In this document: piece by piece, positions 25,369-33,810 of the stretch
How positions within the stretch are numbered: position 1 is the first letter of the stretch
Layout of the letters: each line of letters starts with the position of its first letter
From: Pseudomonas chlororaphis subsp. chlororaphis
Lineage (GTDB): Bacteria > Pseudomonadota > Gammaproteobacteria > Pseudomonadales > Pseudomonadaceae
NCBI RefSeq assembly: GCF_003945765.1
Contig: NZ_CP027712.1
Span: forward strand, 2,418,001-2,482,000
Reading direction: 5' to 3'
DNA length: 64,000 bases
The notes under the pieces: model-generated
What the model saw: only the letters and a program-made list of their open reading frames with translations
What the model was told of the DNA's origin: nothing
Databases searched by the model: none
Translations under genes and position numbers: made by a program

Positions 25369-25770
25369 TCAATCCAACGCCTGGGCAGCGAACCGCGCCA
25401 CCAGGGCATCCTCCCCGGACTTGACCCCGGACACCCCGACTGCGCCGATCACCTGGCCGTCGAACACCACGGGCACGCCGCCTTCCAGCGAGGTCAGCAG
25501 GGGCGCCGAGAGAAACGCGGTGCGCCCGCCATTGACCATCTCTTCATAACCCTTGGACTCGCGTCGGCCGAGGGCCGCGGTGCGGGCTTTTTCCATGGCG
25601 ATGTAGGCGCTGACCGGCGCGCAGCCGTCCAGGCGTTCGAGGGCCAGCGGATGGCCGCCGTCGTCGACGATGGCGATGCTCACCGCCCATTGGTTGCGCT
25701 CGGCCTCGTCCCGCGCGGCGATCAGAATGCGCTGGACTTCGCGCTGACCCAGTACGGCTTTGCTGTGCAT
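25369..25770 (-). CDS. glcG: GlcG/HbpS-family protein of the glycolate operon
   Basis: 133 residues, the length of GlcG. Landmarks are SIAIVDDGGHPLALERLDG, AYIAMEKARTAA and GEDALVARFAAQAL, the heme-binding or PAS-like GlcG fold. Its function in glycolate use is unproven. It is the last gene of the minus-strand glcDEFG set, starting 12 bases after glcF. Converges with mntH across a REP. Confidence 0.9.
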   Translation of the reverse strand: MHSKAVLGQREVQRILIAARDEAERNQWAVSIAIVDDGGHPLALERLDGCAPVSAYIAMEKARTAALGRRESKGYEEMVNGGRTAFLSAPLLTSLEGGVPVVFDGQVIGAVGVSGVKSGEDALVARFAAQALD

Positions 25771-25782
25771 GGCGTGCTCCTT

Positions 25783-27033
25783 TCAGGGCGTAGCTGATTG
25801 ATGGGAAGCATTCAGGGGCGGCAGGGCGGCCTCGACCAGCTCGATCCAGTGCCGCACCGGGGTGCGCCCGGCACCGTCGAGGTGGGTCTGGCAGCCGATA
25901 TTGGCGGTGGTTATGACTTCGGGCCGGCCGCTTTCCAGGGCATTGAGCTTGTTGTCGCGCAGTTGCCGCGCCAGCTCGGGCTGGGTCAGCGAGTAGGTGC
26001 CCGCCGAGCCGCAGCACAGGTGGCTGTCGGGCACCTCGGTGAGTTCGAAACCCAGGCGCTTGAGCACTGCCTCCACCGCGCCGCCGAGTTTCTGCGCGTG
26101 CTGCAGGCTGCACGGGCAGTGGAAGGCCAGGCGCTGGTCGCTGTGGGCGTGCAACTGTTCCAGCGGTTCGTCGCGCAGCACTTCCACCAGGTCCCGGGCC
26201 AGGGCGCTGACCCGCTCGGCGCGGGCGGCATAACGCGGGTCGTGGGCCAGCAGGTGGCCGTAATCCTTGATGAAGGCGCCGCAGCCGCTGGCGGTCTGCA
26301 CCAGGGCTTCGGCACCGTTTTCCAGGTGCGGCCACCAGGCGTCGATATTGCGCCGGGCCCGCTCCAGGCCGGCCTCCTGGGCGTCCAGGTGGTAATCCAC
26401 GGCGCCACAGCAGCCGGCTTCGCTCACGGCTTGCACGGCAATGCCCAGGCGGTCGAGGACCCGCGCCGTCGCCGCATTGGTATTGGGCGACAGGCTCGCT
26501 TGCACGCAGCCTTCCAGCAGCAAGACACGCCGCACGTGGGCCGTGGTCGGACGCGCCTTGGCCGGCTGCACCTGGCGCGGCAGCTTGCCTTGCACGGCCT
26601 CGGGCAGCCACGGACGCAAGGTGGCGCCGGTGCCGAGCAGCGCCTTGAACAGCGCCGGGTTCGGCGCCAGGGCGCGCAGGCCCTGGCGCAGCAGGCGCTG
26701 GCCGAGGGGCCGGGGCACGGCGGCATCGACCACGGCGCGGCCGATGTCCAGCAGGTTGTGGTAATCCACCCCGGACGGGCAGGTGGTTTCGCAGTTGCGG
26801 CACGACAGGCAGCGGTCCAGGTGCAGCTGGGTCTTGGCCGTGGCCTCGTGGCCTTCCAGCACCTGCTTGATCAGGTAGATGCGCCCCCGCGGTCCGTCCA
26901 GCTCATCGCCCAGCAACTGATAGGTGGGGCAGGTGGCGTTGCAGAAACCGCAGTGCACACAGGTGCGCAGGATGCTCTCGGCCTCCGCGGCGCGGGGCAG
27001 CTGGCGCGCCTGTTCGCTCAGGGTGGTTTGCAT
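25783..27033 (-). CDS. glcF: Glycolate oxidase iron-sulfur subunit GlcF
   Basis: 416 residues. Two ferredoxin-type cysteine clusters (CVHCGFCNATCPTY and CLSCRNCETTCPSG) bind two 4Fe-4S centres, and the CCG-type motifs (CCGAVDYHL and CCGSAGTY) mark the C-terminal half. It receives electrons from GlcD-GlcE and passes them to the quinone pool. ATG 27033 follows the glcE stop by 14 bases. The start of the family and the first cluster are within the first 30 residues. Confidence 0.95.
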   Translation of the reverse strand: MQTTLSEQARQLPRAAEAESILRTCVHCGFCNATCPTYQLLGDELDGPRGRIYLIKQVLEGHEATAKTQLHLDRCLSCRNCETTCPSGVDYHNLLDIGRAVVDAAVPRPLGQRLLRQGLRALAPNPALFKALLGTGATLRPWLPEAVQGKLPRQVQPAKARPTTAHVRRVLLLEGCVQASLSPNTNAATARVLDRLGIAVQAVSEAGCCGAVDYHLDAQEAGLERARRNIDAWWPHLENGAEALVQTASGCGAFIKDYGHLLAHDPRYAARAERVSALARDLVEVLRDEPLEQLHAHSDQRLAFHCPCSLQHAQKLGGAVEAVLKRLGFELTEVPDSHLCCGSAGTYSLTQPELARQLRDNKLNALESGRPEVITTANIGCQTHLDGAGRTPVRHWIELVEAALPPLNASHQSATP

Positions 27034-27047
27034 GCTCAGGTCTCCGA

Positions 27048-28112
27048 TCAGAGCTCGGCGTAGAGCCGGCCGGGGTTGAAGATCCCTTGCGGGTCCAGTT
27101 GCGCCTTGAGCTGGCGGTGGTAGCGCAGCAGCACTGCCGGCAGTGGCTGGAACGGGCTGTCCACCAGGCCGTGGCTGTAGCAGGTGGCATGACCGCCGAC
27201 GCGCTCGACCAGGCTGCGGATGCGCTCCGCGGGCGCCGCGGATTTCAGCCAGCGCTGGGCGCCGGCCCAATCTATTAACTGCTGGCCGGGCAGCTCCAGA
27301 AGTCCCGTGTTATTGGGCAGCGACAGGCGCCATAACGGCAGGCCTTCGTCGAAGAATGCCAGCCGTTGTTCGTTGAGGTTGGCCCAGTAATCGGCCGCCA
27401 AGGGCTCGCCACCCAGGCGGTCGCGGGCCGCGGCCACCGAACCTTCGCCGCCCTCCAGGCGCAGGTGCAGGCGCTGGCCGTCATGGCTGGCGGCGCTGAT
27501 GGGCAGCGGTTGCTGGCCCCAGTCGGCGAGCCGGGCCAGGGCCTTGGCGCTGTCCATTTCCAGGCTCAGGCTGAGGCACTGGCGCGGTTTGGGCAGGACC
27601 TTGAGCGACACCTCGGTGAGCACTCCCAGGCAACCGTAGCTGCCCACCAGCAAGCGCGAGAGGTCGTAGCCGGCGACGTTTTTCATCACCTCGCCGCCAA
27701 AGCGCAGGAGCTTGCCGGTGCCGGTGATCACCCGGCTGCCGAGGACAAAGTCGCGCACCGAGCCGGCCCAGGGCCGCCGCGGGCCGGACAAGCCGGTGGC
27801 GACCATGCCGCCGACCGTGGCGCCGTCGCCGAAGGCCGGCGGTTCGCAGGCCAGCATTTGCCCGGCGGCGTCCAGCGTGGCCAGCAGTTCCGCAAGCGGC
27901 GTGCCGGCGCGGACCGTCACCACCAGCTCGGTGGGGTCGTAGCTGACGATGCCGCGATGGCCGCGGGTGTCGAGCACTTCTCCAGCACTCATCCGCCCGA
28001 GAAAGGCCTTGCTGTTGCCGCCCTGGATCAGCAGCGGGGTATTGCCGGCCAGCGCCTGCCCGACCTGTTCCAGCAGTTCGCCGCTGGCGTCGTTATCCGC
28101 GAGTGCCGTCAT
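27048..28112 (-). CDS. glcE: Glycolate oxidase FAD-binding subunit GlcE
   Basis: 354 residues, FAD-binding type 4 fold of the vanillyl-alcohol oxidase class, shorter than GlcD. Features: LLIQGGNSKAFLGR, DPTELVVTVRAGTPLAEL, ATVGGMVATGLSGPRRPWAG and the C-terminal PQGIFNPGRLYAE loop. Forms the heterotrimer GlcDEF, which oxidises glycolate to glyoxylate at the membrane. Start and stop overlap by one base with the glcD stop (TGATG), showing translational coupling. Confidence 0.94.
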   Translation of the reverse strand: MTALADNDASGELLEQVGQALAGNTPLLIQGGNSKAFLGRMSAGEVLDTRGHRGIVSYDPTELVVTVRAGTPLAELLATLDAAGQMLACEPPAFGDGATVGGMVATGLSGPRRPWAGSVRDFVLGSRVITGTGKLLRFGGEVMKNVAGYDLSRLLVGSYGCLGVLTEVSLKVLPKPRQCLSLSLEMDSAKALARLADWGQQPLPISAASHDGQRLHLRLEGGEGSVAAARDRLGGEPLAADYWANLNEQRLAFFDEGLPLWRLSLPNNTGLLELPGQQLIDWAGAQRWLKSAAPAERIRSLVERVGGHATCYSHGLVDSPFQPLPAVLLRYHRQLKAQLDPQGIFNPGRLYAEL

Positions 28113-29611
28113 CAGAAACGCTCCAGCTCGGGGAAGGGCAATTGTCCGGCGTGCACATGCATGGCGCCGAATTCGGCGCAGCGGTGCAGGGTCGGGATGT
28201 TCTTGCCGGGGTTGAGCAGGCCGCCGGGGTCGAAGGCCGCCTTGACCGCGTGGAACAGGCTCAGCTCGTCGCTGTTGAACTGGGCGCACATCTGGTTGAT
28301 TTTCTCCCGGCCGACCCCGTGTTCGCCGGTGATGCTGCCGCCGACCGCTACGCACAGTTCGAGGATCCTGCCGCCCAGGGCTTCGGCGCGGTCCAGTTCG
28401 CCGGGCTGGTTGGCGTCGAACAGGATCAACGGGTGCATATTGCCGTCGCCGGCATGGAACACATTGGCCACCCGCAGCTGGTATTCGGCGGCCAGCGCGG
28501 CGATGGCCTTGAGCACCCCCGGCAGTGCGCGGCGCGGAATGGTGCCGTCCATGCAGTAGTAGTCCGGCGACAGCCGGCCTACCGCCGGGAAGGCGTTCTT
28601 GCGCCCGGCCCAGAAACGCACCCGTTCGGCTTCGTCGCGGGCCTGGCGGACCTCGGTGGCGCCGGCCCGTTCGAGCACCGCGCGGACCCGGTCGCAGTCG
28701 TCGTGGACATCGGCTTCGACACCGTCCAGTTCGCACAGCAGGATGGCCTCGGCGTCCACCGGGTAACCGGCGTGAATGAAGTCCTCGGCGGCGCGGAGCG
28801 CCAGGTTGTCCATCATTTCCAGGCCGCCGGGGATGATGCCGGCGGCGATGATATCGGCCACCGCACGGCCGGCTTTTTCCACCGAGTCGAAGGCCGCCAG
28901 CAGCACCTTGGCCAGTTGCGGCTTGGGCAGCAGCTTGACCGTGACTTCGGTGATGATCCCGAGCAGGCCTTCGGAGCCGGTGAACAGCGCCAGCAGGTCG
29001 AAGCCTGGCGCGTCCAAGGCGTCGCTACCCAGGGTCAGGCGTTCGCCTTCGACGCTGAGGATCTCCACCTTGAGCAGGTTGTGCACGGTCAGGCCGTATT
29101 TCAGGCAATGCACGCCGCCGGCGTTTTCCGCGACGTTGCCGCCGATCGAGCAGGCGATCTGCGAGGACGGGTCGGGGGCGTAGTACAGGCCGAACGGCGC
29201 GGCGGCCTGGGAGATCGCCAGGTTGCGCACCCCGGGCTGGACCCGCGCGGTGCGGGCGGCGGGGTCGATATGCAGGATCTGGTTGAAGCGCGCCATCACC
29301 AGCAGCACGCCCTGTTCCAGGGGCAGGGCGCCACCGGAGAGGCCGGTGCCGGCACCGCGGGCGACCACCGGCACGCGCCGTTCATGGCAGATCCGCAGCA
29401 GCTCCTGCACCTGCTCGATATGCCGCGGCAGGGCCACCAGCATCGGCGTGGTGCGATAGGCCGAGAGGCCGTCGCATTCGTAGGGCTTGAGGTCTTCCGT
29501 CTGGTGCAGCAGGTCGAGGTCGGGCAGGCGCTGGTGCAGCGCTTGGAGCAATGCCGCTTTATCGACGCTAGGCAGCGCGCCGTCGACGCGTTCGTCGTAG
29601 AGGATATTCAT
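28112..29611 (-). CDS. glcD: Glycolate oxidase catalytic FAD subunit GlcD
   Basis: 499 residues, FAD-linked oxidase of the GlcD/DLD family. Landmarks: PVVARGAGTGLSGGALPL and VQPGVRNLAIS in the FAD domain, GGNVAENAGGVHCLKYG, GDGNMHPLILF and GSITGEHGVGREKI in the catalytic domain. First gene of the operon, read away from glcC. The leader carries an A-rich Crc/Hfq motif (29631-29642), so catabolite repression is likely on top of GlcC control. Confidence 0.95.
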   Translation of the reverse strand: MNILYDERVDGALPSVDKAALLQALHQRLPDLDLLHQTEDLKPYECDGLSAYRTTPMLVALPRHIEQVQELLRICHERRVPVVARGAGTGLSGGALPLEQGVLLVMARFNQILHIDPAARTARVQPGVRNLAISQAAAPFGLYYAPDPSSQIACSIGGNVAENAGGVHCLKYGLTVHNLLKVEILSVEGERLTLGSDALDAPGFDLLALFTGSEGLLGIITEVTVKLLPKPQLAKVLLAAFDSVEKAGRAVADIIAAGIIPGGLEMMDNLALRAAEDFIHAGYPVDAEAILLCELDGVEADVHDDCDRVRAVLERAGATEVRQARDEAERVRFWAGRKNAFPAVGRLSPDYYCMDGTIPRRALPGVLKAIAALAAEYQLRVANVFHAGDGNMHPLILFDANQPGELDRAEALGGRILELCVAVGGSITGEHGVGREKINQMCAQFNSDELSLFHAVKAAFDPGGLLNPGKNIPTLHRCAEFGAMHVHAGQLPFPELERF

Positions 29612-29630
29612 GGGTGGCTGACGACCCTGA

Positions 29631-29642
29631 GTTGTTTTTATT
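29631..29642 (-). promoter_or_regulatory. Crc/Hfq A-rich site in glcD leader
   Basis: On the minus strand this reads AATAAAAACAAC, four ARN triplets in phase, ending about 20 bases ahead of the glcD start. The AAnAAnAA pattern is the binding site by which Hfq with Crc blocks translation of catabolic mRNAs in Pseudomonas. The match is seen directly; use is inferred. Confidence 0.6.
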
Positions 29643-29715
29643 AGGCGGCCGGCAGGGGCAGGCCGCTCAGTTGCATCATTGGCCCGGCTGGCCTTACTGT
29701 CCACGGGGCCGAACG

Positions 29716-29728
29716 CTGGTCGAACCAG
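29716..29728. promoter_or_regulatory. Candidate GlcC operator, left copy
   Basis: CTGGTCGAACCAG, a perfect 13-base palindrome apart from the centre, of the TGGTNNNACCA form used by FCD-type GntR regulators. It lies 105 bases ahead of glcD in the divergent region. Confidence 0.7.
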
Positions 29729-29822
29729 TTTGTTTTGTCGTCGATGCCGGGTTTTTTATAAAAAGCCAGGTATATCAGCAGGATGGCCTGGCGGTCCGTT
29801 TGATCGGGTTTTTTCTTCACGG

Positions 29823-29835
29823 CTGGTCATACCAG
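29823..29835. promoter_or_regulatory. Candidate GlcC operator, right copy
   Basis: CTGGTCATACCAG, same palindrome as the left copy, ending 10 bases before the glcC start codon, where it would overlap the ribosome-binding area and could give autorepression. Confidence 0.7.
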
Positions 29836-29845
29836 TGGAGGGCGC

Positions 29846-30610
29846 ATGCACAGGAGCGATTCGGGCCGGCACCAGGTGGCGGATGTGGTGTGTGAACGCA
29901 TCGAACGCCTGATCGTCGACGGCGTACTCAAGACCGGCCAACTGCTGCCCTCGGAGCGGCGCCTGACGGAAAAACTCGGGGTGTCGCGCACGGCCTTGCG
30001 CGAGGGCCTGAAGCTGCTGCGGGCGCGGGGCATCATCGAAACCGAACAGGGCAAGGGCTCGTTTGTCGCCCAACTGTCGGGGCAGGGTACGACCTCGGCG
30101 CTGATGCACCTGTTCAGCTCCCAGCCGCGCACCCTCTACGACCTGTTCGAAGTGCGCAGCCTGCTGGAAGGCGAGTCGGCGCGGCTGGCGGCGTTGCGCG
30201 GCACCGAGGCCGATTTCGTGCTGATCGGCCGTGCTTACCAGGCGCTGCTGGACGCCCACGACCAGGCCCTTGATGCCTCGGCCCACGCGCGCCTGGATCA
30301 CGCTTTCCACCTGGCGATCTGCGAGGCTTCGCACAACCCGGTGCTGGTGCAGACCCTGCGCTCGCTGACCGACCTGCTGCTCAATTCGGTGTTCGCCTCG
30401 GTCAACAACCTCTACCACCGCCAGGCGCAGAAGCGCCAGATCGACCGCCAGCACGCGCGGCTCTACAACGCCGTCACCGGACGCCTGCCGGAGCAGGCGC
30501 GCAAGGCCGCCATCGCGCATATCCAGGGCCTCTGCGACAACCTGCGGGAGATCGAAAACGAAGAGCAGCGCTTGGTGCGCGCGACCTTGCGCCTGGAAGG
30601 CTGGAACTGA
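29846..30610 (+). CDS. glcC: Glycolate operon regulator GlcC (FCD-type GntR)
   Basis: 254 residues. Winged HTH of the GntR family at about 8-75 (KTGQLLPSERRLTEKLGVSRTALREGLKLL) and an FCD effector domain behind it (about 95-235; the metal ligands fit DLFEVRSLLEG, HARLDHAFHLAICEASHN and RQHARLYNAV). It is divergent from glcD and is expected to sense glycolate. Two CTGGTCNNACCAG sites flank the divergent promoters. Could be a related FCD regulator, but the locus strongly suggests GlcC. Confidence 0.92.
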   Translation: MHRSDSGRHQVADVVCERIERLIVDGVLKTGQLLPSERRLTEKLGVSRTALREGLKLLRARGIIETEQGKGSFVAQLSGQGTTSALMHLFSSQPRTLYDLFEVRSLLEGESARLAALRGTEADFVLIGRAYQALLDAHDQALDASAHARLDHAFHLAICEASHNPVLVQTLRSLTDLLLNSVFASVNNLYHRQAQKRQIDRQHARLYNAVTGRLPEQARKAAIAHIQGLCDNLREIENEEQRLVRATLRLEGWN

Positions 30611-30664
30611 AGCCGCCGCGACCAGGGGCCAATGGCGGCGATGGGCAGTTACTACACTGCTAGA

Positions 30665-30684
30665 GACGCGGCAACATCCGCGTC
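30665..30684 (+). promoter_or_regulatory. Hairpin in the metallothionein leader
   Basis: GACGCGG (30665-30671) pairs with CCGCGTC (30678-30684) over a CAACAT loop, 30 bases ahead of the bmtA start. It might also be the terminator of glcC; role is unclear. Confidence 0.35.
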
Positions 30685-30713
30685 GTCGACGACCACCACA
30701 AAGGAGTCACCTT

Positions 30714-30884
30714 ATGTCCAATGAGACTTGTGCCTGTCCGGGCTGCACCTGCAAGGTCGGCGCCCATGCCATCGTGCGTCACGGCAAGCACTACTGCTGC
30801 CAGGCCTGCGCCAGCCACCACGCCAACGGCGAACCCTGCGCCTCCACCGAAGGCTGCGATTGCGCCAAGGGCGCGCATCACTGA
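30714..30884 (+). CDS. bmtA: Bacterial metallothionein (BmtA/PmtA)
   Basis: 56 residues, start MSNETCACPGCTCKVG, preceded by a good AAGGAG site. Ten cysteines (6, 8, 11, 13, 28, 29, 32, 42, 48, 50) and five histidines, and the YCCQACASHH core match the SmtA-type zinc metallothionein with its zinc-finger-like fold. It buffers zinc, and probably copper or cadmium, in the cytoplasm. Stop at 30882-30884. Read the same way as glcC but 104 bases behind it. Confidence 0.93.
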   Translation: MSNETCACPGCTCKVGAHAIVRHGKHYCCQACASHHANGEPCASTEGCDCAKGAHH

Positions 30885-30915
30885 CGTGCTGCAACAGTGG
30901 CGGGGCGAAAAAAAC

Positions 30916-30939
30916 AGTGGAGCCTGTCGTGGCTCCACT
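30916..30939 (-). terminator. Bidirectional terminator between bmtA and the small minus-strand gene
   Basis: AGTGGAGCC (30916-30924) pairs with GGCTCCACT (30931-30939) over TGTCGT. On the minus strand the hairpin runs into a seven-T tract, giving a strong terminator for the small gene on that side; on the plus strand the tail is only TTTC, so it is weaker for bmtA. Confidence 0.75.
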
Positions 30940-31035
30940 TTCAATTGCGCAGGTGCAGGTAGTGGTTTCGCTGGCAAGGCGGCTGGCCGGCGGCTTTGGC
31001 AGCACACGCCGCACAAGGCATCGACCTCGCTTGGC

Positions 31036-31263
31036 TCAGGTCGACGGTCGCCAGGTGACGTTCTCGATACCGAATTTTTCCGCCAGGGGCTTGCTGGTCT
31101 TTTTCACCCGTTCCAGGCCAAAGCGGCCGATGCGGCCGACACCGGCGTCGCAGCTTGCCCAGTGCCACGCCTCGGCGTTGTCCATCTTCTCCGAGCGGAT
31201 GATGAAGGACTTGGGGGTGCCGTGCAGGGTGTATTCGATGACGAAAAGTTTTGCGTTGTTCAT
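31036..31263 (-). CDS. Small DUF6555-like Pseudomonas protein
   Basis: 75 residues (MNNAKLFVIEYTLHGTPKSF start, then HWASCDAGVGRIGRFG and AEKFGIENVTWRPS). I recognise this as a short, conserved Pseudomonas protein family labelled DUF6555; there is no signal peptide or membrane segment. It ends ahead of a strong minus-strand terminator and is preceded by an AGGAGG-like stretch. Function unknown. Confidence 0.72.
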   Translation of the reverse strand: MNNAKLFVIEYTLHGTPKSFIIRSEKMDNAEAWHWASCDAGVGRIGRFGLERVKKTSKPLAEKFGIENVTWRPST

Positions 31264-31475
31264 AGAGCTATCAATCCTCCCTGTGATGGTTTAGTGACCC
31301 GCGCGGGCAGGGAAAAATTCACTCGGATTGTCGAGCAAGGGTATCAGCGGTCGGGCGAGCATCCGAACGGCTTATTGCCTGTCGCTGCGGCGCCCGTTCG
31401 GATGTTTTCTCGCGGTTTTCCAGGCGGATCGACGGGGTTACCATGGGCCCCCTTGCTTGACGACGATGCCCGGCC

Positions 31476-32255
31476 ATGGCCCTTGCCGCACCTCCCGACC
31501 TCAGCGACACCGACGTACCGGTGCAACCCCTGGCGCGCACCTATCCGCGTGGCCTGTTCATCGAGCCCCACGAACATGCCTGGGGGCAGCTGCTGTACGC
31601 CATGAGCGGGGTGATGTGGGTCGAGACGCCGAACGAGGCGCTGGTGGTGCCGCCGCAACGGGCGGTGTGGTTGCCGCCGGGCGTGCCCCACGGGATCCGC
31701 GTGGTCACCGACCTGCAGATGCGCAATATCTATCTGCGCCCGTGCCTGGCGGCGACCCTCGACAGCCAGGTGCAGGTGTTGCAGGTGGACAACCTGCTGC
31801 GCGAGCTGATCGTACGCCTGGTGGAGCATGACGGCGCGCCGCAGCCGGAGTACTACGACGCGCTGGTGGGCCTGGCCCTGCTGGAGCTCAAGCGCGCCCG
31901 GCGCTCGCGGTTGAAGATCGTCCTGCCGGACAGTTCCGACCGGCGCCTGATCAGCCTCTGCCAGGCGGTGATGGCCGCGCCTTCCCTGGACATTCCCTTC
32001 GAACGCCACGCCGAGGCGGCGGGCGCCAGCGTGCGCACCCTGGCGCGGCTGTTCAAGGACGGCCTGGGCATGGGCTTCGCCGAGTGGCGTCGCCAGGTGC
32101 AGCTGGCCACGGCTGCCGCCGAGCTGATCCAGGGCGTGCCGGTCGGCACCATCGCCCGTGAGCTGGGGTATTCCCCCGGTAGCTTCAGCGACATGTTCCG
32201 CCGCGAGCTGGGGCTGGCCCCGTCGCAATACGCGGCCGGGGAAGCCCGCGCCTGA
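31476..32255 (+). CDS. AraC-family regulator with cupin sensor domain
   Basis: 259 residues. N-terminal cupin (GLFIEPHEHAWGQLLYAMSGVMWVE and WLPPGVPHGIR, with metal-type histidines) and a C-terminal double HTH (about 160-255; ASVRTLARLFKDGLGMGFAEWRRQ and VGTIARELGYSPGSFSDMFRRELG). Probably controls the XapX protein and quinone oxidoreductase that lie downstream in the same direction, past a 339-base REP-bearing gap. Confidence 0.9.
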   Translation: MALAAPPDLSDTDVPVQPLARTYPRGLFIEPHEHAWGQLLYAMSGVMWVETPNEALVVPPQRAVWLPPGVPHGIRVVTDLQMRNIYLRPCLAATLDSQVQVLQVDNLLRELIVRLVEHDGAPQPEYYDALVGLALLELKRARRSRLKIVLPDSSDRRLISLCQAVMAAPSLDIPFERHAEAAGASVRTLARLFKDGLGMGFAEWRRQVQLATAAAELIQGVPVGTIARELGYSPGSFSDMFRRELGLAPSQYAAGEARA

Positions 32256-32594
32256 GCCGCGCTTCCTGTGGGCGCAAAGTGTGTTGGCGATGCAGGCGCT
32301 GCGGTAGGCAGGCCTGCCGTCATCGCGAGCAAGCTTCGCTCCTACGGGTAGGCGGCCTCCACGAAATAGCGGCCTGCCCGCACCTCTTCTGTAGGAGCGA
32401 AGCTTGCTCGCGATAGCGTCCTGTCTGGCACACCACAGTATCGGCATCGCCAACCAACCAGGCCGCCACGGCGCCCACCCACAGATTGGCCGAAATCCTG
32501 AAGTGCTTGGCCGGTTGCCCGGTTCGGCGTTCCCTAGACTCCCGGCATGCCCAATCGTCGCCGCTCTGGCGCGGCGCACTGCCTGGAGTTCGTC
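32256..32594. other. Intergenic region with inverted REP pair
   Basis: No gene can be supported in this 339-base gap. It holds an inverted REP pair (32322-32414) and, further right, the promoter region for the XapX gene. A short open frame at 32547 in the XapX frame adds 16 unlikely residues to its start. Confidence 0.5.
32322..32414. repeat. Inverted REP pair (GTAGGAGCGA type)
   Basis: ATCGCGAGCAAGCTTCGCTCCTAC (written in two parts, 32322-32345) faces its reverse complement at 32391-32414, so the two can form a long hairpin. A transcript through here would be strongly structured. Confidence 0.85.
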
Positions 32595-32768
32595 ATGCAT
32601 TACCTCATCTCCCTGGCCATCGGCCTCGGCGTCGGATTGCTCTACGGCGCCTTGAATTTTCGCTCGCCGGCGCCGCCGGCCATCGCCCTGGTCGGGCTAC
32701 TCGGCATGCTTGCCGGCGAACAGCTGTGGCCCATGGGTCGGCAGCTGGTGAGCAACTGGTTGTCCTGA
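32595..32768 (+). CDS. XapX-domain small membrane protein
   Basis: 57 residues with two membrane segments (YLISLAIGLGVGLLYGAL and IALVGLLGMLAGEQLW). The NFRSPAPPAIALVGLLGMLAG segment is the XapX (DUF1427) signature. The start at ATG 32595 gives the usual ~55-residue length. XapX proteins lie in sugar or xanthosine loci, with unknown role. A zinc-type alcohol dehydrogenase follows after 43 bases. Confidence 0.85.
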   Translation: MHYLISLAIGLGVGLLYGALNFRSPAPPAIALVGLLGMLAGEQLWPMGRQLVSNWLS

Positions 32769-32811
32769 GGTCTTTCGATTCTTTTATGTATTCCTGTTCA
32801 TGGAGGTGCTT

Positions 32812-33768
32812 ATGCACGCCCTGCAATTTTCCAAGACCGGCGATCTCTCGTCGCTGCACTACGTCGAGGTGCCGACCCCGGTGCCGGCCGCCGATCAGGT
32901 ACTGGTGCGGATCAAGGCTGCCGGCCTCAACCCCAGCGACGTGAAAAACGTGCTCGGGCGTTTTCCCTACACCACCGTGCCGCGTATTCCCGGGCGGGAC
33001 TTTGCCGGAGTGGTGGTGGAGGGGCCGCAGGAGTGGGTGGGACAGGAGGTCTGGGGCACCGGCAAGGAGCTGGGGTTCTACGCGGACGGCTCCCATGCCC
33101 AGTACGTGGCGCTGTCGGCCAAGGGCGTGGCGCACAAGCCGGCGCAGCTGAGCTTCGCCCAGGCCGCCAGCCTGGGCGTGCCTTACACCACCGCCTGGGA
33201 TGCCCTGGAACGCAGTGGGGTAAGCGCCGGCACCACTTTGCTGGTGATTGGCGGTGGGGCGGTGGGCAGCGCCGCCCTGGCCCTGGCGAAGGTTCGCGGA
33301 GCCCGGGTGCTGGCCGCCGCGCGGCGCCCGGAGCAGGTCAAGGCCTTGCAGGCGCAGGGGTTCCAGACCGTGCAGCTGGACCAGCCGGAAGACCTCGGGG
33401 CGCAGGTCAACGAGGTGTTCGCCGGCGGCGCCGAGGTGATCTTCGACACCACCGGTTTCTGGCTGCCGGCCTCGGTCGCGGCCCTGGCGCCGTTCGGCCG
33501 CATCGCCATCATCGCCGCGCCGGTGGACGGTCATGTGCAACTGCCGGCCCTGGGCCTGTATCGCAAGGGCGGTTCGGTGGTCGGGATCAACTCGTTGCTG
33601 TACGGCGTGCAGGCCTGCGCGGCCATGCTCGAGCAGTTCGGCCGGTTCTTCGATGAGGGGCTGTTGCCGTTGCCGCAGGGGCTGTTCGAATCGCCGCTGG
33701 AGCAGGGCGTCGAGCGTTATCACGAGGTGAACAAGGGCAGCGGCGAGAAGGTGATTCTGTTGCCATAA
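32812..33768 (+). CDS. Zinc-type alcohol dehydrogenase / quinone oxidoreductase family protein
   Basis: 318 residues of the medium-chain dehydrogenase superfamily, without the structural zinc cysteines. GroES-like N-terminal domain (AAGLNPSDVKNVLGRFP, GRDFAGVVVEG) and NAD(P)-binding Rossmann domain (LLVIGGGAVGSAALALAKVRGARVLA). It reduces quinones or enones with NADPH, by family. ATG 32812 follows a GGAGG site at 32802, so the upstream ATG 32800 is not used. The AraC regulator and XapX gene upstream may belong to its unit. Confidence 0.87.
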   Translation: MHALQFSKTGDLSSLHYVEVPTPVPAADQVLVRIKAAGLNPSDVKNVLGRFPYTTVPRIPGRDFAGVVVEGPQEWVGQEVWGTGKELGFYADGSHAQYVALSAKGVAHKPAQLSFAQAASLGVPYTTAWDALERSGVSAGTTLLVIGGGAVGSAALALAKVRGARVLAAARRPEQVKALQAQGFQTVQLDQPEDLGAQVNEVFAGGAEVIFDTTGFWLPASVAALAPFGRIAIIAAPVDGHVQLPALGLYRKGGSVVGINSLLYGVQACAAMLEQFGRFFDEGLLPLPQGLFESPLEQGVERYHEVNKGSGEKVILLP

Positions 33769-33810
33769 GGGTGGCCAACCTGCCTGAATCGGCAGGCTGG
33801 CACGGCTTTG

